This document shows, piece by piece, positions 9,201 through 18,752 of a stretch of 64,000 nucleotides of DNA. The first letter of the stretch is position 1. The number at the start of each line of letters is the position of its first letter. The translations under genes and the position numbers were made by a program. The stretch covers positions 124,001 through 188,000 of the forward strand of contig NZ_JALXXL010000002.1 of NCBI RefSeq assembly GCF_025152525.1. The letters are read 5' to 3'. This DNA comes from Corynebacterium sp. p3-SID1056. GTDB lineage: Bacteria; Actinomycetota; Actinomycetes; Mycobacteriales; Mycobacteriaceae. The notes below the pieces were generated by a model, which was not told the origin of the DNA, did no database searches, and worked only from the letters and a program-made list of their open reading frames with translations.

Positions 9201-10541
9201 GCCCTGGTCGTCAGTGACAACGATGGTGACCTTGTGCTCGCCTTCAACACCCGGGCGCGGGGTGATAATCAGCTTGCCGTCCTCACCGCGCTCAACGATG
9301 ACGAACTCGGAGCCCTCAGTGATCTCGAAACTCCAGGAGCCGCTGATGCGCTTGTCCAGCTCGATAACCTTGGACTTCTCTTCCTTGGTGAAGCCAGCAA
9401 AGTGGTAGTACTCGTAGACTTCCTTGACGGACTCGTAGACCTTCTCGTAGTAGTACTTCGAGTCCTTGTGCACCGTGACAGTCGTCTCCGGGATGTCAAG
9501 GGTCTTGGTCACGGTCGTCTCGCCACCCGGAATGGTGCGGGTCGTGGTGACCTTCGAAGTCTCAACCTTGGGTTCCGTGGTCGGGATCGTCTTGGTCACG
9601 GTCGTGCCCGGCTCCGTCACCGTCGTGGTGGCCTCGGTCGTCACCGTCTTGGTCACGGTTTCACCCGGCAGCGTCTCGGTAACGGTAGTTCCCGGTACCG
9701 TAGTGACCACGGTCGTCTCCTTGGGAACCGTGACGGTGGTAGTCTCTGGCGGCTTCGGGTTATCCGGAATGTCCAGGCCCGGCTGGTAGATCGTGATCAG
9801 CCGCTGGAACGTCCACTCCTCACGCTTGTTCGCGTTCCAGTTGTAGTTATTCGGCACGAGCACGGTGATGTACTCGTTCTCGCCGACGTTCTTCTTCAGC
9901 TCGGCAATCTTCGCCTCGTCAGCTACCAGGCGGTAATTCACACCATCGCTCGGGTTGGTGACGTGCGTGATGTGGAAGCCCGTCAATGCGTGGAACTGGG
10001 CGTGGTCCCCGTGGTAAATGTTGTCACGCAGACCGTTGAGCTCGGAGGCGTTGTTGCCCAGGAGCGCCTGCAGGTACCTGTTCTTGGTCGTGATCTGGCC
10101 CGCGAGCGTGTCGTTCGGATTCTTCTCCCACTCGTGGAAGTCCTTCAGCATGGACTTGGTCAAGCTGATGGCAGCAATGCGGACATTCTCATCGATGGCG
10201 TATCCGTCGCCCACCAGGCCGGACTTACCCGTGAGCTTGCGAACCTGGAAGCCGTCCGGGTTGTTCCAGGAGTTATCAATGCCCCAGTCGATGCACCAGC
10301 CCGGGCCCTGCTTGGTCGGCAAGACCTTCACTGCCTGGTTCCACTGGTTGTAGGTCCTCTGCAGCTTCTGCTGCTCAACCTCAAACTGGTGCAGTGCCGG
10401 ATCGTCGAGCTTCTGGTAAGCCTCCACGATCATCTGATCGGCAGCGATGGCGTCGGGAGCAATAACAACGGTCGTACCGGTAGCGAGAACACCGGAGATA
10501 AGCGCGGCCATAATGCGCTTCTTAAGATTTGCGTTTTGCAA
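6270..10541 (-). CDS. Giant repeat surface protein A (about ten Ig-like repeats, membrane-tail anchor)
   Basis: A 1423-residue exported protein. TTG at 10541 was chosen as start because AAGGA lies eight bases upstream and the same start context is conserved in the paralogue at 10956-14213; ATG at residue 11 is the alternative. Signal peptide to about residue 33. Residues 35-265 form a unique globular domain with Cys83 in GWCIDWG. Residues 265-365 are Thr/Pro/Val-rich (TTTVTVPKE and similar). About ten beta-rich repeats of 70-85 residues follow, each with a TPKxG-like turn. There is no LPxTG motif. The last 150 residues hold two hydrophobic helices, two cysteines (PKCIASL, LRACGQ) and a charged tail, nearly identical to the paralogue. 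Probably an adhesin or stalk; partner unknown. Confidence 0.85.
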   Translation of the reverse strand: MQNANLKKRIMAALISGVLATGTTVVIAPDAIAADQMIVEAYQKLDDPALHQFEVEQQKLQRTYNQWNQAVKVLPTKQGPGWCIDWGIDNSWNNPDGFQVRKLTGKSGLVGDGYAIDENVRIAAISLTKSMLKDFHEWEKNPNDTLAGQITTKNRYLQALLGNNASELNGLRDNIYHGDHAQFHALTGFHITHVTNPSDGVNYRLVADEAKIAELKKNVGENEYITVLVPNNYNWNANKREEWTFQRLITIYQPGLDIPDNPKPPETTTVTVPKETTVVTTVPGTTVTETLPGETVTKTVTTEATTTVTEPGTTVTKTIPTTEPKVETSKVTTTRTIPGGETTVTKTLDIPETTVTVHKDSKYYYEKVYESVKEVYEYYHFAGFTKEEKSKVIELDKRISGSWSFEITEGSEFVIVERGEDGKLIITPRPGVEGEHKVTIVVTDDQGRQHVYHLTINNTVNLEESINVTVNNFFYNINTGGEGDRYKVIKYNKGDKVETIKGGELVVVDDDGNGNLTVTPKDGVTSGEVIVRITDKEGTARENIITIENKESKYDVTRTILNTSVGYVEYRGGSFEIIEGKDVIDIVETEVNGEKVWKIVPKVEEGNAHVVFTDKDGVEYTFNFEVVKDANGGPKVVEHNINYNGNVEIERREDYTYEVVNREGLLKESQLNIEETTRDSDGKPVWKITPNEDDLELKENGGTAVINIKDSEGRLVGVFTINIERDTTGKIDKVTRDREVVDRSKVNVFLGNHEDNHFTVEPLDGASLGDFFDNPEDYEGKEIQDDLQLKFKPGAEGKFKVTEFYTEFIYEEVEGQPSKLVGTKKHPITEYVYTVKPFTPSESTYTITADNEVDLQGTKLYVTEGTDLLVSTPTDGDDKLKITPKSDANGKVVIENRTEDGYVFERYILNITPGRGASKDQVTKKRMSWTGTARISKEEGDTYEIVSATDADGKEVDGKELVNIKEENGEFVVTGRKDKTGFVTIAVKDKRGVYATYQLNITEPNAGGDYYYQVSTNGEFRATLVEKSNQFKVVDGGEYLELPNNDGNQWTIKPKADAAGKNATVQEFDQDGNVLNTYNLQIVQGATSGSRQLRDYLIIGEGKAYQPISEGNTFKVVQGAEHVTTGKDGKGNFTLTPKDGTENKVVVTEEYDKDGKLVRTITSTIVPKYLTSNGAFLGDNRDVARIEHDEKTGQITVIFDKEGGEVAIAEGADLVDQRRDGNNIILTPKDGASGTVLFIPVLDGVQNKTIGKVNINVKNGNTQGGGDVNVGSSDPKCIASLVGLASPLLLLIPLGILSQVHIPGLEGVRGQLNAAIKDANDRIQQGLGIYDHDRAQRAAGVQGAFAIENSQMIGIAAGGLGLITAGLLIGDAVLRACGQQEATSSYQLGKATDNETLMYGSSGKPAGSEAAKPEDEAAADEEK

Positions 10542-10898
10542 CGGCCCAATCCTTAAAAACTTGTCGGAGATAATCGAAGCAGCCTGGAGATCTCCTGAAC
10601 ACGGATCTTCACACTGACAGACTTCTATTCAATCACAACTGTTTCGTGGAAAGTAGTCCACCATCCTTAAGCTGCGCGGAAAAAGCGCACCACAACGCGC
10701 ACAGGCGCTAGCAAGCTTTGATTCCACGCCGTTGACCTTGCCTTTTACAACCTGACAAAAACCCAAAAATCTTATCGTGATATACGCCACATTTTTTCTT
10801 TTTCCACCAGAAATAGGGGTTTTTGCGGCTAAAAACTTAAAATCAGCACAGAATTGAAGGTCGGCCCAGGCGTATACGAGCGTCGCTAAGCATGCGAA
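10542..10898 (-). promoter_or_regulatory. Long 5' region of giant surface protein A, duplicated at 14214-14562
   Basis: This stretch without a gene is the upstream region of protein A. About the first 120 bases and the block around 10740-10860 are nearly identical to the matching region upstream of protein B, including the GlxR-like site. The leader before the TTG would be long if transcription starts near that site. No coding frame in it looks real. Confidence 0.7.
10776..10791. promoter_or_regulatory. GlxR (cAMP receptor)-like binding site upstream of surface protein A
   Basis: Read on the minus strand the site is TGTGGCGTATATCACG, matching the corynebacterial GlxR pattern TGTGANNTANNTCACA with two mismatches. 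It lies 235 bp before the start codon, the same distance as in the paralogue. Confidence 0.55.
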
Positions 10899-10937
10899 AA
10901 GCCGCCTGCGCGGGCCATCAACCCACGCAAGCGGCTT
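10899..10937. terminator. Terminator of giant surface protein B
   Basis: AAGCCGCCTGCG and CGCAAGCGGCTT pair with one mismatch around a 15-base loop. On the minus strand it is followed by TTTTCGC. It resembles the terminator after protein A, so the duplication included the 3' end. Confidence 0.75.
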
Positions 10938-10955
10938 CCGCTAGTCGCCTAGAGA

Positions 10956-13900
10956 CTACTTCTCAGCAGCAGACCCTTCCTCAGGCTTTGCAGCCTCAGT
11001 CTCGGCCGGCTTGCCGGAGGAGCCGTACATCAGCGTGTCGTTGTTCGTCGCCTTACCCAGCTGGTAGGAGGAGGTCGACTCCTCCTGGCCGCAGGCACGC
11101 AGAACCGCGTCGCCAATCAGCAGGCCAGCAGTGATCACGCCGAGCGCACCGGCAGCCATGCCGATCATCTCGGAGTTCTCGATCGCGAACGCACCCTGCA
11201 GGCCCGCGGCGCGCTCTGCGCGATCGCGGTCGTAAATGCCCAGACCATGCTGGATACGGTCGTTCGCCTCACGGATGGCCGAGTTCAGCTGACCACGCAA
11301 GCCCTCAAGACCCGGGATGTGCACCTGAGACAGCACGCCCAGCGGGATCAGCAGCAGCAGCGGCGAAGCCAGGCCCACCAGGGAAGCGATGCACTTCGGG
11401 TCGGAGGAACCAACGTTGACGTTGCCGGCACCCTGGTTGTTGTCGGTTTCGATGTTGATCTCGAAGATGAAGCTATTCTCGCTGCCCTTCGGAGTCACCA
11501 CAAGCGCAGTGGTGCCGTCCGGGATGCCACCGTTTTCGATGGTGTAGCTGCCGTCGCCGTTGTCCTTGATGTACTTGTCATCAATCGGCTTGAGGTTCTT
11601 GCAATCCTTGGCGTCCTTCGGCGGGTTCTTGTCCGTGCAGACCTTGAACTCGAGGTCGCCCTTCTCCTTCACCACAATCGTGATCGAGCCGTCATCATTG
11701 CGGGTGATCTCCGGCTTCTCGATGGTCTCGCCGCCGGAAGTCTCCGGGATCTCCGCCTCGATGATGCGGACCGGGTTGCCGTTAGCATCGCGCTCCTCGA
11801 TGAGGATGGTGCCGGTCTTGCCCTCGATCGGCTTGAGGGTGAGCTTGCCGTGCTCGTCCGGATCCGGGTTCTCGACCAGGTCGTAGCCGCGAACGATGCG
11901 CAGGGTGTTGCCCTTGCCCGGGGTCTCCCAGCTCTCGATCTTCGGATCGATGGTCTTGCGTACCTCGGTGAACTTCAGCTCGCGAGTCTGCTCGGTGATC
12001 TCGATGATGTGGCGGTTGACCACCTCACCGGTCTTGGTCTTCTCCACAACAGTCACGAAGTTGCCGGCAGTGTCCTTATTCGGGGTGAGGATCCACTTGC
12101 CGTCCTTCTCGGTGACGGTGACGTAATCGCCACCCTTGATCACCTCGTAGGTGTTATCGTTGCGAATGGTCACAGTGAAGTTGCCCAGCTCGGAGACCTT
12201 GAAGGAGCTCTCACCAGTGGTGGTATCGCTTCCTGCGCCACCGTTAACTGGGGTGATGTTCAGGACGTAGCGAGTTGTCTTCGTGCCATTGGTGAACTCG
12301 ATGATGGCGGTGCCCTTGGCACCCTTGTTCGGGGTGACAACGAAGTCGGTGCCCTCGCCCGTGACCTTAATCAGGTCCTCGCCCTTAATGATCTTGTAGG
12401 TCGAGTTCTCCGAGGTCGTGAGCGTGACCTCAGAGCGGTCGGTGACGTTGTAGGTGAACTCGGAAGCCTTCGCCGGCTTCAGGTTCAGGATCCAACGCGT
12501 GACCGGCAGACCGCGAGAGTTCTGCACCTCAATGACAACCTTGCCCTCGGCACCGTCGACGAACTCCGGAACAAACTGCTTCTCGTCCCCCTTCGGCGCG
12601 TTCTTCAGCAGGTTCTCGCCCTCGACAACGACGATGCGCTGCAGGTCGCTCGTCCGTTTGACGTAGACCGTGGAGCCTTCGTTGACGTCCTGCTCGTACT
12701 CGCGCACTTCGCTCTTGGTCACGTTGATGGTGTAGCGAACCACGACATCATCGCCGCGGCGCTCCTCCACAACAACCTTGCCCTCAAAGCCCTGGTCCGG
12801 CATCAGGCGGGTGACGGTCTTGCCGTCCTTCTCCACCTCAGCAACGGTGACCTTGTCCTTGCCCTCAACGACAACAATTTCGTGGTCTTCAGCACCCTTG
12901 GTGATCTCGACCGTCTGGCGGTCCTTGATCTCCTGGGTGACTTCCTGGGTGTCCACCTTCACGCCAGCTGGGGTGGAGATCAGCGTGTAGGTGCCGACCA
13001 GGACGCGGTTGCCGTCAACGTTCTCGTAGAGGTTCGCGACGATGACGCCCTCGGCGTTCGGCGTGATGGTGATCTTGCCGTTGGCCTTGTTCACATCGGC
13101 GATGTCCTCGCCCTGCTTGAAGTCCAGGTCGTAGTCACCGTCGGCGTCGAGAATGAAGTCATCGCCGACGCTTACGGTCTCGGTCACGACGTCAACAAGC
13201 ACGTTGTTGCCCTGGCGCACATCAAGGGTGAACTGGTGGGTGTTGCCCTCGGCATCCTTGATGGTGATGACGACCTTGCCGGTCTTATCCGATTTCGGGG
13301 TGAGCACCCACACGCCCTGGTCGTTCTTCTTCAGGGAGTCGACGATGTTTTCGCCCTCAATGATCTTCGGCTCGCCCTGGGCGTTATCGATCTCCAGCTT
13401 GTAGGCGTTGGAGTTACCGATCACGCGGTGCTGATCAAACTTGCTATCCGGCGCGATGTTGAAGATGTAGTTGTTCTCGTTGCGCGGACGCTCGCCCGGC
13501 TCGTGGACGGAGATCTTCGCCTTGGCGCTGATGACACCCTCGTTCGGCGTGACGATGAGCTTGTCACCCTTCTGGGTGGTGGTGATGTAGGCGCCACCCT
13601 CCTCGATCTTGTAATCCCAGCCCTTGGGGATCTGGATCTCCTGGGAAGCGCCAGCAACCGTGACGTTGAAGTAGTGGTTGTTTACCACAACGTCCTTGGT
13701 CGTGATCTCCTTCTGCGCCTTGTTGATCACGTGGATGGTGTACTCGTGACGGTTGCCCTCGTTGTCCACCACAACGATGCGGACGTCGCCCTCGCCTTCC
13801 TTCACCGGGGTGATGACAAGCCCGTCCTTGGACTTGGTCACCTTGACCAGGCCCTTGGAATCGTCGACAAAGTCGATCTTCCAATCGCTGAGCTTCTCTA

Positions 13901-14213
13901 CGACGATGTAGCGCTCTTCCTTCTTCTGGGAAAAGTCAAAGCCGTACTCGTACTTGCGGTAGTAACGCTCGACCACGGTCGTGCGCTCCACGCGCTCCTC
14001 AGTGCGGTTCTCCACCGTGGTGGTCACCGCCGGCTTCGGCGCGTTCGTCACCGTCTCGGTGGTGGTAGTCGGCGCAGCCGTCTCCGTGACGGTCACGTCC
14101 GCAGCCTTCTCCTGCGCCGAAGCAGCGGGAGTAATAGCGACAACGCCGCTCGTAGCGACGACGGAGGTAATAAGCGAAGCCATGATGCGCTTCTTAAGAT
14201 TTGCGTTTTGCAA
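10956..14213 (-). CDS. Giant repeat surface protein B (paralogue of A, no N-terminal globular domain)
   Basis: A 1085-residue exported protein. TTG 14213 was chosen by comparison with protein A, with the same LQNANLKKRIM-type beginning and AAGGA upstream. The signal peptide ends near ASAQE. A short Thr-rich segment (VTVTETAAPTTTTETVT) is followed directly by roughly ten beta-rich repeats of about 75 residues with motifs such as LVITPVKEGEG or ILTPNKDTAG. The C-terminal 150 residues are almost the same as in protein A: two hydrophobic helices, paired cysteines and a charged tail. The N-terminal domain with the cysteine of protein A is missing. No sortase motif. The pair arose by duplication including promoters and terminators, and the repeats have diverged far more than the ends. 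Confidence 0.85.
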   Translation of the reverse strand: MQNANLKKRIMASLITSVVATSGVVAITPAASAQEKAADVTVTETAAPTTTTETVTNAPKPAVTTTVENRTEERVERTTVVERYYRKYEYGFDFSQKKEERYIVVEKLSDWKIDFVDDSKGLVKVTKSKDGLVITPVKEGEGDVRIVVVDNEGNRHEYTIHVINKAQKEITTKDVVVNNHYFNVTVAGASQEIQIPKGWDYKIEEGGAYITTTQKGDKLIVTPNEGVISAKAKISVHEPGERPRNENNYIFNIAPDSKFDQHRVIGNSNAYKLEIDNAQGEPKIIEGENIVDSLKKNDQGVWVLTPKSDKTGKVVITIKDAEGNTHQFTLDVRQGNNVLVDVVTETVSVGDDFILDADGDYDLDFKQGEDIADVNKANGKITITPNAEGVIVANLYENVDGNRVLVGTYTLISTPAGVKVDTQEVTQEIKDRQTVEITKGAEDHEIVVVEGKDKVTVAEVEKDGKTVTRLMPDQGFEGKVVVEERRGDDVVVRYTINVTKSEVREYEQDVNEGSTVYVKRTSDLQRIVVVEGENLLKNAPKGDEKQFVPEFVDGAEGKVVIEVQNSRGLPVTRWILNLKPAKASEFTYNVTDRSEVTLTTSENSTYKIIKGEDLIKVTGEGTDFVVTPNKGAKGTAIIEFTNGTKTTRYVLNITPVNGGAGSDTTTGESSFKVSELGNFTVTIRNDNTYEVIKGGDYVTVTEKDGKWILTPNKDTAGNFVTVVEKTKTGEVVNRHIIEITEQTRELKFTEVRKTIDPKIESWETPGKGNTLRIVRGYDLVENPDPDEHGKLTLKPIEGKTGTILIEERDANGNPVRIIEAEIPETSGGETIEKPEITRNDDGSITIVVKEKGDLEFKVCTDKNPPKDAKDCKNLKPIDDKYIKDNGDGSYTIENGGIPDGTTALVVTPKGSENSFIFEINIETDNNQGAGNVNVGSSDPKCIASLVGLASPLLLLIPLGVLSQVHIPGLEGLRGQLNSAIREANDRIQHGLGIYDRDRAERAAGLQGAFAIENSEMIGMAAGALGVITAGLLIGDAVLRACGQEESTSSYQLGKATNNDTLMYGSSGKPAETEAAKPEEGSAAEK

Positions 14214-14561
14214 CGGCCCAATCCTTAAAACTTGTCGGAGATAATCGAAGCAGCCTGGAGATCTCCTGAACACGGATCTACACACTGACAGACTTTCATT
14301 CAATCACAACTGTTTCGTGGAAAGTAGTCCACTATTCCCCCAGCGTCGGGAAAATTCGCACCACAGCGCGCACAGCGGGAATTAAGGCAAGCGACAAACG
14401 CGCTGACCTTGGTCTTTCCAACCTGACAAAAACCCAAAAATGTTGACGTGATATGTGCCACATTTTTGTGTTTGTAACTCAGAAAAGGGGTATTCGCGTC
14501 GGAAAAACTTAAAATCAGCACAGAAAACGGCGCACCGCGCAACCGGGAAGCGCACAGCACA
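14214..14561 (-). promoter_or_regulatory. Long 5' region of giant surface protein B
   Basis: Near copy of the region upstream of protein A. It has the same start-proximal 120 bases and the same GlxR-like site context (CCTGACAAAAACCCAAAAAT on the plus strand). No gene is visible. Confidence 0.7.
14447..14462. promoter_or_regulatory. GlxR-like binding site upstream of surface protein B
   Basis: Minus-strand reading TGTGGCACATATCACG fits TGTGN8CAC-type GlxR sites. It lies 234 bp before the start codon, matching the spacing in protein A. Confidence 0.5.
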
Positions 14562-14599
14562 ACAACCCCCGCACCGCGCTGTGGCGGTGCGGGGGTTGT
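14562..14599. terminator. Terminator after the tRNA genes
   Basis: ACAACCCCCGCACCGC and its exact complement form a 16-bp stem with a six-base loop, ten bases after the 3' end of tRNA-Ala on the minus strand. Confidence 0.85.
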
Positions 14600-14608
14600 C
14601 TCACACTG

Positions 14609-14681
14609 TGGAGCATAGGAGAATCGAACTCCTGACATCCTGCTTGCAAAGCAGGTGCTCTACCAACTGAGCTAATGCCCC
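14609..14681 (-). tRNA. tRNA-Ala (UGC)
   Basis: A 73-nt cloverleaf on the minus strand starting GGGGCATTAGCTC, with anticodon stem-loop CCTGC-TTTGCAA-GCAGG (anticodon TGC) and T-arm GTTCGATTC. The acceptor stem pairs GGGGCAT with ATGCTCC, with A as discriminator base. CCA is not encoded. Confidence 0.96.
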
Positions 14682-14713
14682 ATTGCCGAGACCCTATATT
14701 ACTAGTGTCTCCG

Positions 14714-14787
14714 TGGGCCTAGCAAGAATCGAACTTGCGACCTCATCGTTATCAGCGATGCGCTCTAACCGACTGAGCTATAGGCCC
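14714..14787 (-). tRNA. tRNA-Ile (GAU)
   Basis: A 74-nt cloverleaf on the minus strand starting GGGCCTATAGCTCAG, anticodon loop CTGATAA with anticodon GAT, T-arm GTTCGATTC and acceptor end TAGGCCC-A. It is upstream of tRNA-Ala and probably co-transcribed with it. Confidence 0.96.
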
Positions 14788-14892
14788 TGGCAACGGATAA
14801 GAATATTACGCACCATTGCCATAACCACCAAATCCGCAGGTAGGGGTGCGTATCGACGCCTTGAACGTGGCGTCGATAAGCACTCTTTGGCC

Positions 14893-15237
14893 CTACTTTG
14901 CGCGGTTGGACATGGTGAAGCTGACGCCGCCCACGAGATCAGCGATGCTGTTGTAAATCACCACGGTCAGCGGCGCCATGATCGCGGTAAACACCACGCC
15001 AATCAGGCCGAGCAGGCCGGCGGCCGACAGGCAGACCTTCATGTCGATGACCTGGTCCCCGCCGACGCCGCCGATGAGCGAGTTGACCGACTCAATCACC
15101 CCGGCCTGCTCGAGGCCGAAATAGACGATGGTCACGCCGATCATCCACGCCACAAACCCGATGAGCGCCAGGATCGTCGCCACCTTAAACACCGAGCTCG
15201 CGCCGATGTTGCGGATGGTTACCTTCCGTGCGGCCAT
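14893..15237 (-). CDS. DUF3566 membrane protein
   Basis: A 114-residue protein with two long hydrophobic segments (about residues 18-42 and 70-95) and a short basic N-terminus (MAARKVTIRNIG). It matches the DUF3566 family of actinobacterial membrane proteins that lie directly downstream of gyrA, as here: only three bases separate it from the gyrA stop. Probably co-transcribed with gyrA and followed by the two tRNA genes. Function is unknown. Confidence 0.9.
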   Translation of the reverse strand: MAARKVTIRNIGASSVFKVATILALIGFVAWMIGVTIVYFGLEQAGVIESVNSLIGGVGGDQVIDMKVCLSAAGLLGLIGVVFTAIMAPLTVVIYNSIADLVGGVSFTMSNRAK

Positions 15238-15240
15238 CGC

Positions 15241-17817
<2,577 letters not shown>

Positions 17818-17884
17818 TGCTCACCTTTCTTTACTTAGCCTAGGACGCAGTTTACCGGCCCTGTAGCGCTTTGCAGGGTCCGGC

Positions 17885-17903
17885 AGTGGTATCAAAGTGG
17901 TAT
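17885..17903 (+). promoter_or_regulatory. Direct-repeat operator and -10 of the RHH/Doc-like pair
   Basis: AGTGGTAT occurs twice, at 17885-17892 and 17896-17903, exactly one helical turn apart. The pair overlaps a -10-like TATCAA (17890-17895) and the ATG at 17902. RHH antitoxins bind such short repeats, so this is a likely autoregulatory operator. Confidence 0.55.
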
Positions 17904-18111
17904 GGCTATGACACTTCGGCTCACTTCAGATGAAGACAAGGCCCTCGTATTGCTCGCCTCCGCGTGGGGCTGCTCCAAGCAGGAGGCCGCCCGCCGCGCC
18001 GTGGTCACCGCCGCCACTCGGCTGCTTGACGACGCCGCCGTCACCGACCTCGCACGCTCCACCATCCCCGGTTACAAAGCCATGGAGTCGCGCATCCGGC
18101 AGGCCAGGTAG
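17902..18111 (+). CDS. RHH/CopG-type antitoxin
   Basis: A 69-residue protein. Residues 4-38 (TLRLTSDEDKALVLLASAWG, then CSKQEAARRAV) fit a ribbon-helix-helix DNA-binding fold, with the MTLRL strand forming the two-stranded sheet of the dimer. The remaining residues would bind and neutralise the partner protein encoded three bases downstream. Without a ribosome binding site but with a -10 six bases before the ATG, it is probably leaderless. RHH genes followed by Doc-like genes are a recurrent actinobacterial pair. Confidence 0.75.
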   Translation: MAMTLRLTSDEDKALVLLASAWGCSKQEAARRAVVTAATRLLDDAAVTDLARSTIPGYKAMESRIRQAR

Positions 18112-18114
18112 CCC

Positions 18115-18387
18115 ATGCGAGGTTTCAGCGCCGAGCAGCTTCTGGCCGTGGCCGACGAGTACTGCGCGGTGACAGGTACTCGGGTGCGCTCCTTCTCCGC
18201 GCTGGTTGCCTGCGCAGCTGTTCCAGGTGCCCGGGTGCACGGGGTGCCTGTCTTTGACACGGCTTCGCGTGCTGCAAAGGCGCTGGCTGCAGCGGTGCGC
18301 AGGATGGAGCCGTTGACGGCTGGCAATTCCGGGTTCGCGGAGATTGCTGCGGAGGTGTATTTGCGGTGGGTTGGGATGGAGTTGTGA
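18115..18387 (+). CDS. Doc-like toxin homologue with altered Fic/Doc motif
   Basis: A 90-residue protein. Its start (FSAEQLLAVADEYCAVTG) and its end fit the short helical Doc (death on curing) fold. In Doc the active loop reads HxFx(D/N)GNKR; here the aligned segment is RRMEPLTAGNSGFAEIAAEV. The histidine of the motif and the lysine-arginine are absent, while glycine-asparagine remains. It may therefore be an inactive or re-purposed Doc relative rather than a working kinase/AMPylase toxin. It follows the RHH gene after three bases and shares its operon. Alternative: an unrelated small helical protein; the call rests on layout and weak similarity. Confidence 0.55.
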   Translation: MRGFSAEQLLAVADEYCAVTGTRVRSFSALVACAAVPGARVHGVPVFDTASRAAKALAAAVRRMEPLTAGNSGFAEIAAEVYLRWVGMEL

Positions 18388-18399
18388 TACTGCGGTATC
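18386..18399. promoter_or_regulatory. Short inverted repeat at the end of the Doc-like gene
   Basis: GATAC-TGCG-GTATC overlaps the Doc-like stop codon and lies 50 bp before hipB. It may be an operator half or a weak hairpin; no further support. Confidence 0.25.
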
Positions 18400-18423
18400 G
18401 GCGGTGTTCTTCCATCCTCTTCC

Positions 18424-18472
18424 CTACTCATTTTTGATACATTTAAGCCATGAGTAGCTCACAAATGAGTAG
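18424..18472. promoter_or_regulatory. HipB operator: three copies of ATGAGTAG around a leaderless promoter
   Basis: CTACTCATTT (18424-18433) and AAATGAGTAG (18463-18472) form a perfect 10-bp inverted repeat. A third ATGAGTAG is the start of the gene itself (18450-18457). A -10 hexamer TACATT (18438-18443) lies between them, six bases before the ATG. HipB proteins bind inverted repeats in their own promoter, so this is a strong autoregulation candidate. Confidence 0.7.
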
Positions 18473-18743
18473 GCGCACTCCTCCCAAGGTGTCTGCGGCG
18501 CTGCGCGAGGTGGGCGCCAACCTCCAACAGTGGCGGCGTCTCAATCGCCTCTCCATCGAGGACGCGGCCTTCCGGGCTGGGGTGAGCGTGTCCACGCTGC
18601 GCCGTCTTGAGCAGGGACACGGCGCAACCCTGGAGAACTTCATGCGCGTTGCGCACATCTACCGGATCCTCGGTGACGTCCAGGGCGCGACCGACCCGCT
18701 CAACCACGACCGGGGCCGAGCGCTGATTACCACCCTCCTGTAG
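18450..18743 (+). CDS. hipB: HipB-like XRE-family antitoxin
   Basis: A 97-residue protein with a helix-turn-helix at about residues 20-75 (LREVGANLQQWRRLNRLS, then IEDAAFRAGVSVSTLRRLEQG). This is the XRE fold used by HipB antitoxins. The HipA kinase gene begins nine bases after its stop. The start is the ATG at 18450; the mRNA is probably leaderless, with TACATT six bases upstream. Three copies of an octamer (ATGAGTAG) around the promoter and the first codons are probably its own operator. Confidence 0.88.
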   Translation: MSSSQMSRRTPPKVSAALREVGANLQQWRRLNRLSIEDAAFRAGVSVSTLRRLEQGHGATLENFMRVAHIYRILGDVQGATDPLNHDRGRALITTLL

Positions 18744-18752
18744 GAGACTGCA

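Noticed and set aside
6546..10556. Very long plus-strand open frame opposite surface protein A (and 11247-14228 opposite B)
   Set aside because: Codon shadow of the minus-strand genes; the product is a Val/Leu/Asp-rich pattern without domains or ribosome binding site, while the minus strand has signal peptides and repeats.
10646..10662. TGTTTCGTGGAAAG-like sequence before surface protein A (and its copy before B) as parS
   Set aside because: Only one half matches; the right arm GTGAAACA is absent.
14609..14787. tRNA pair as an integration site for a mobile element
   Set aside because: No integrase, no repeated tRNA end and no phage genes nearby.
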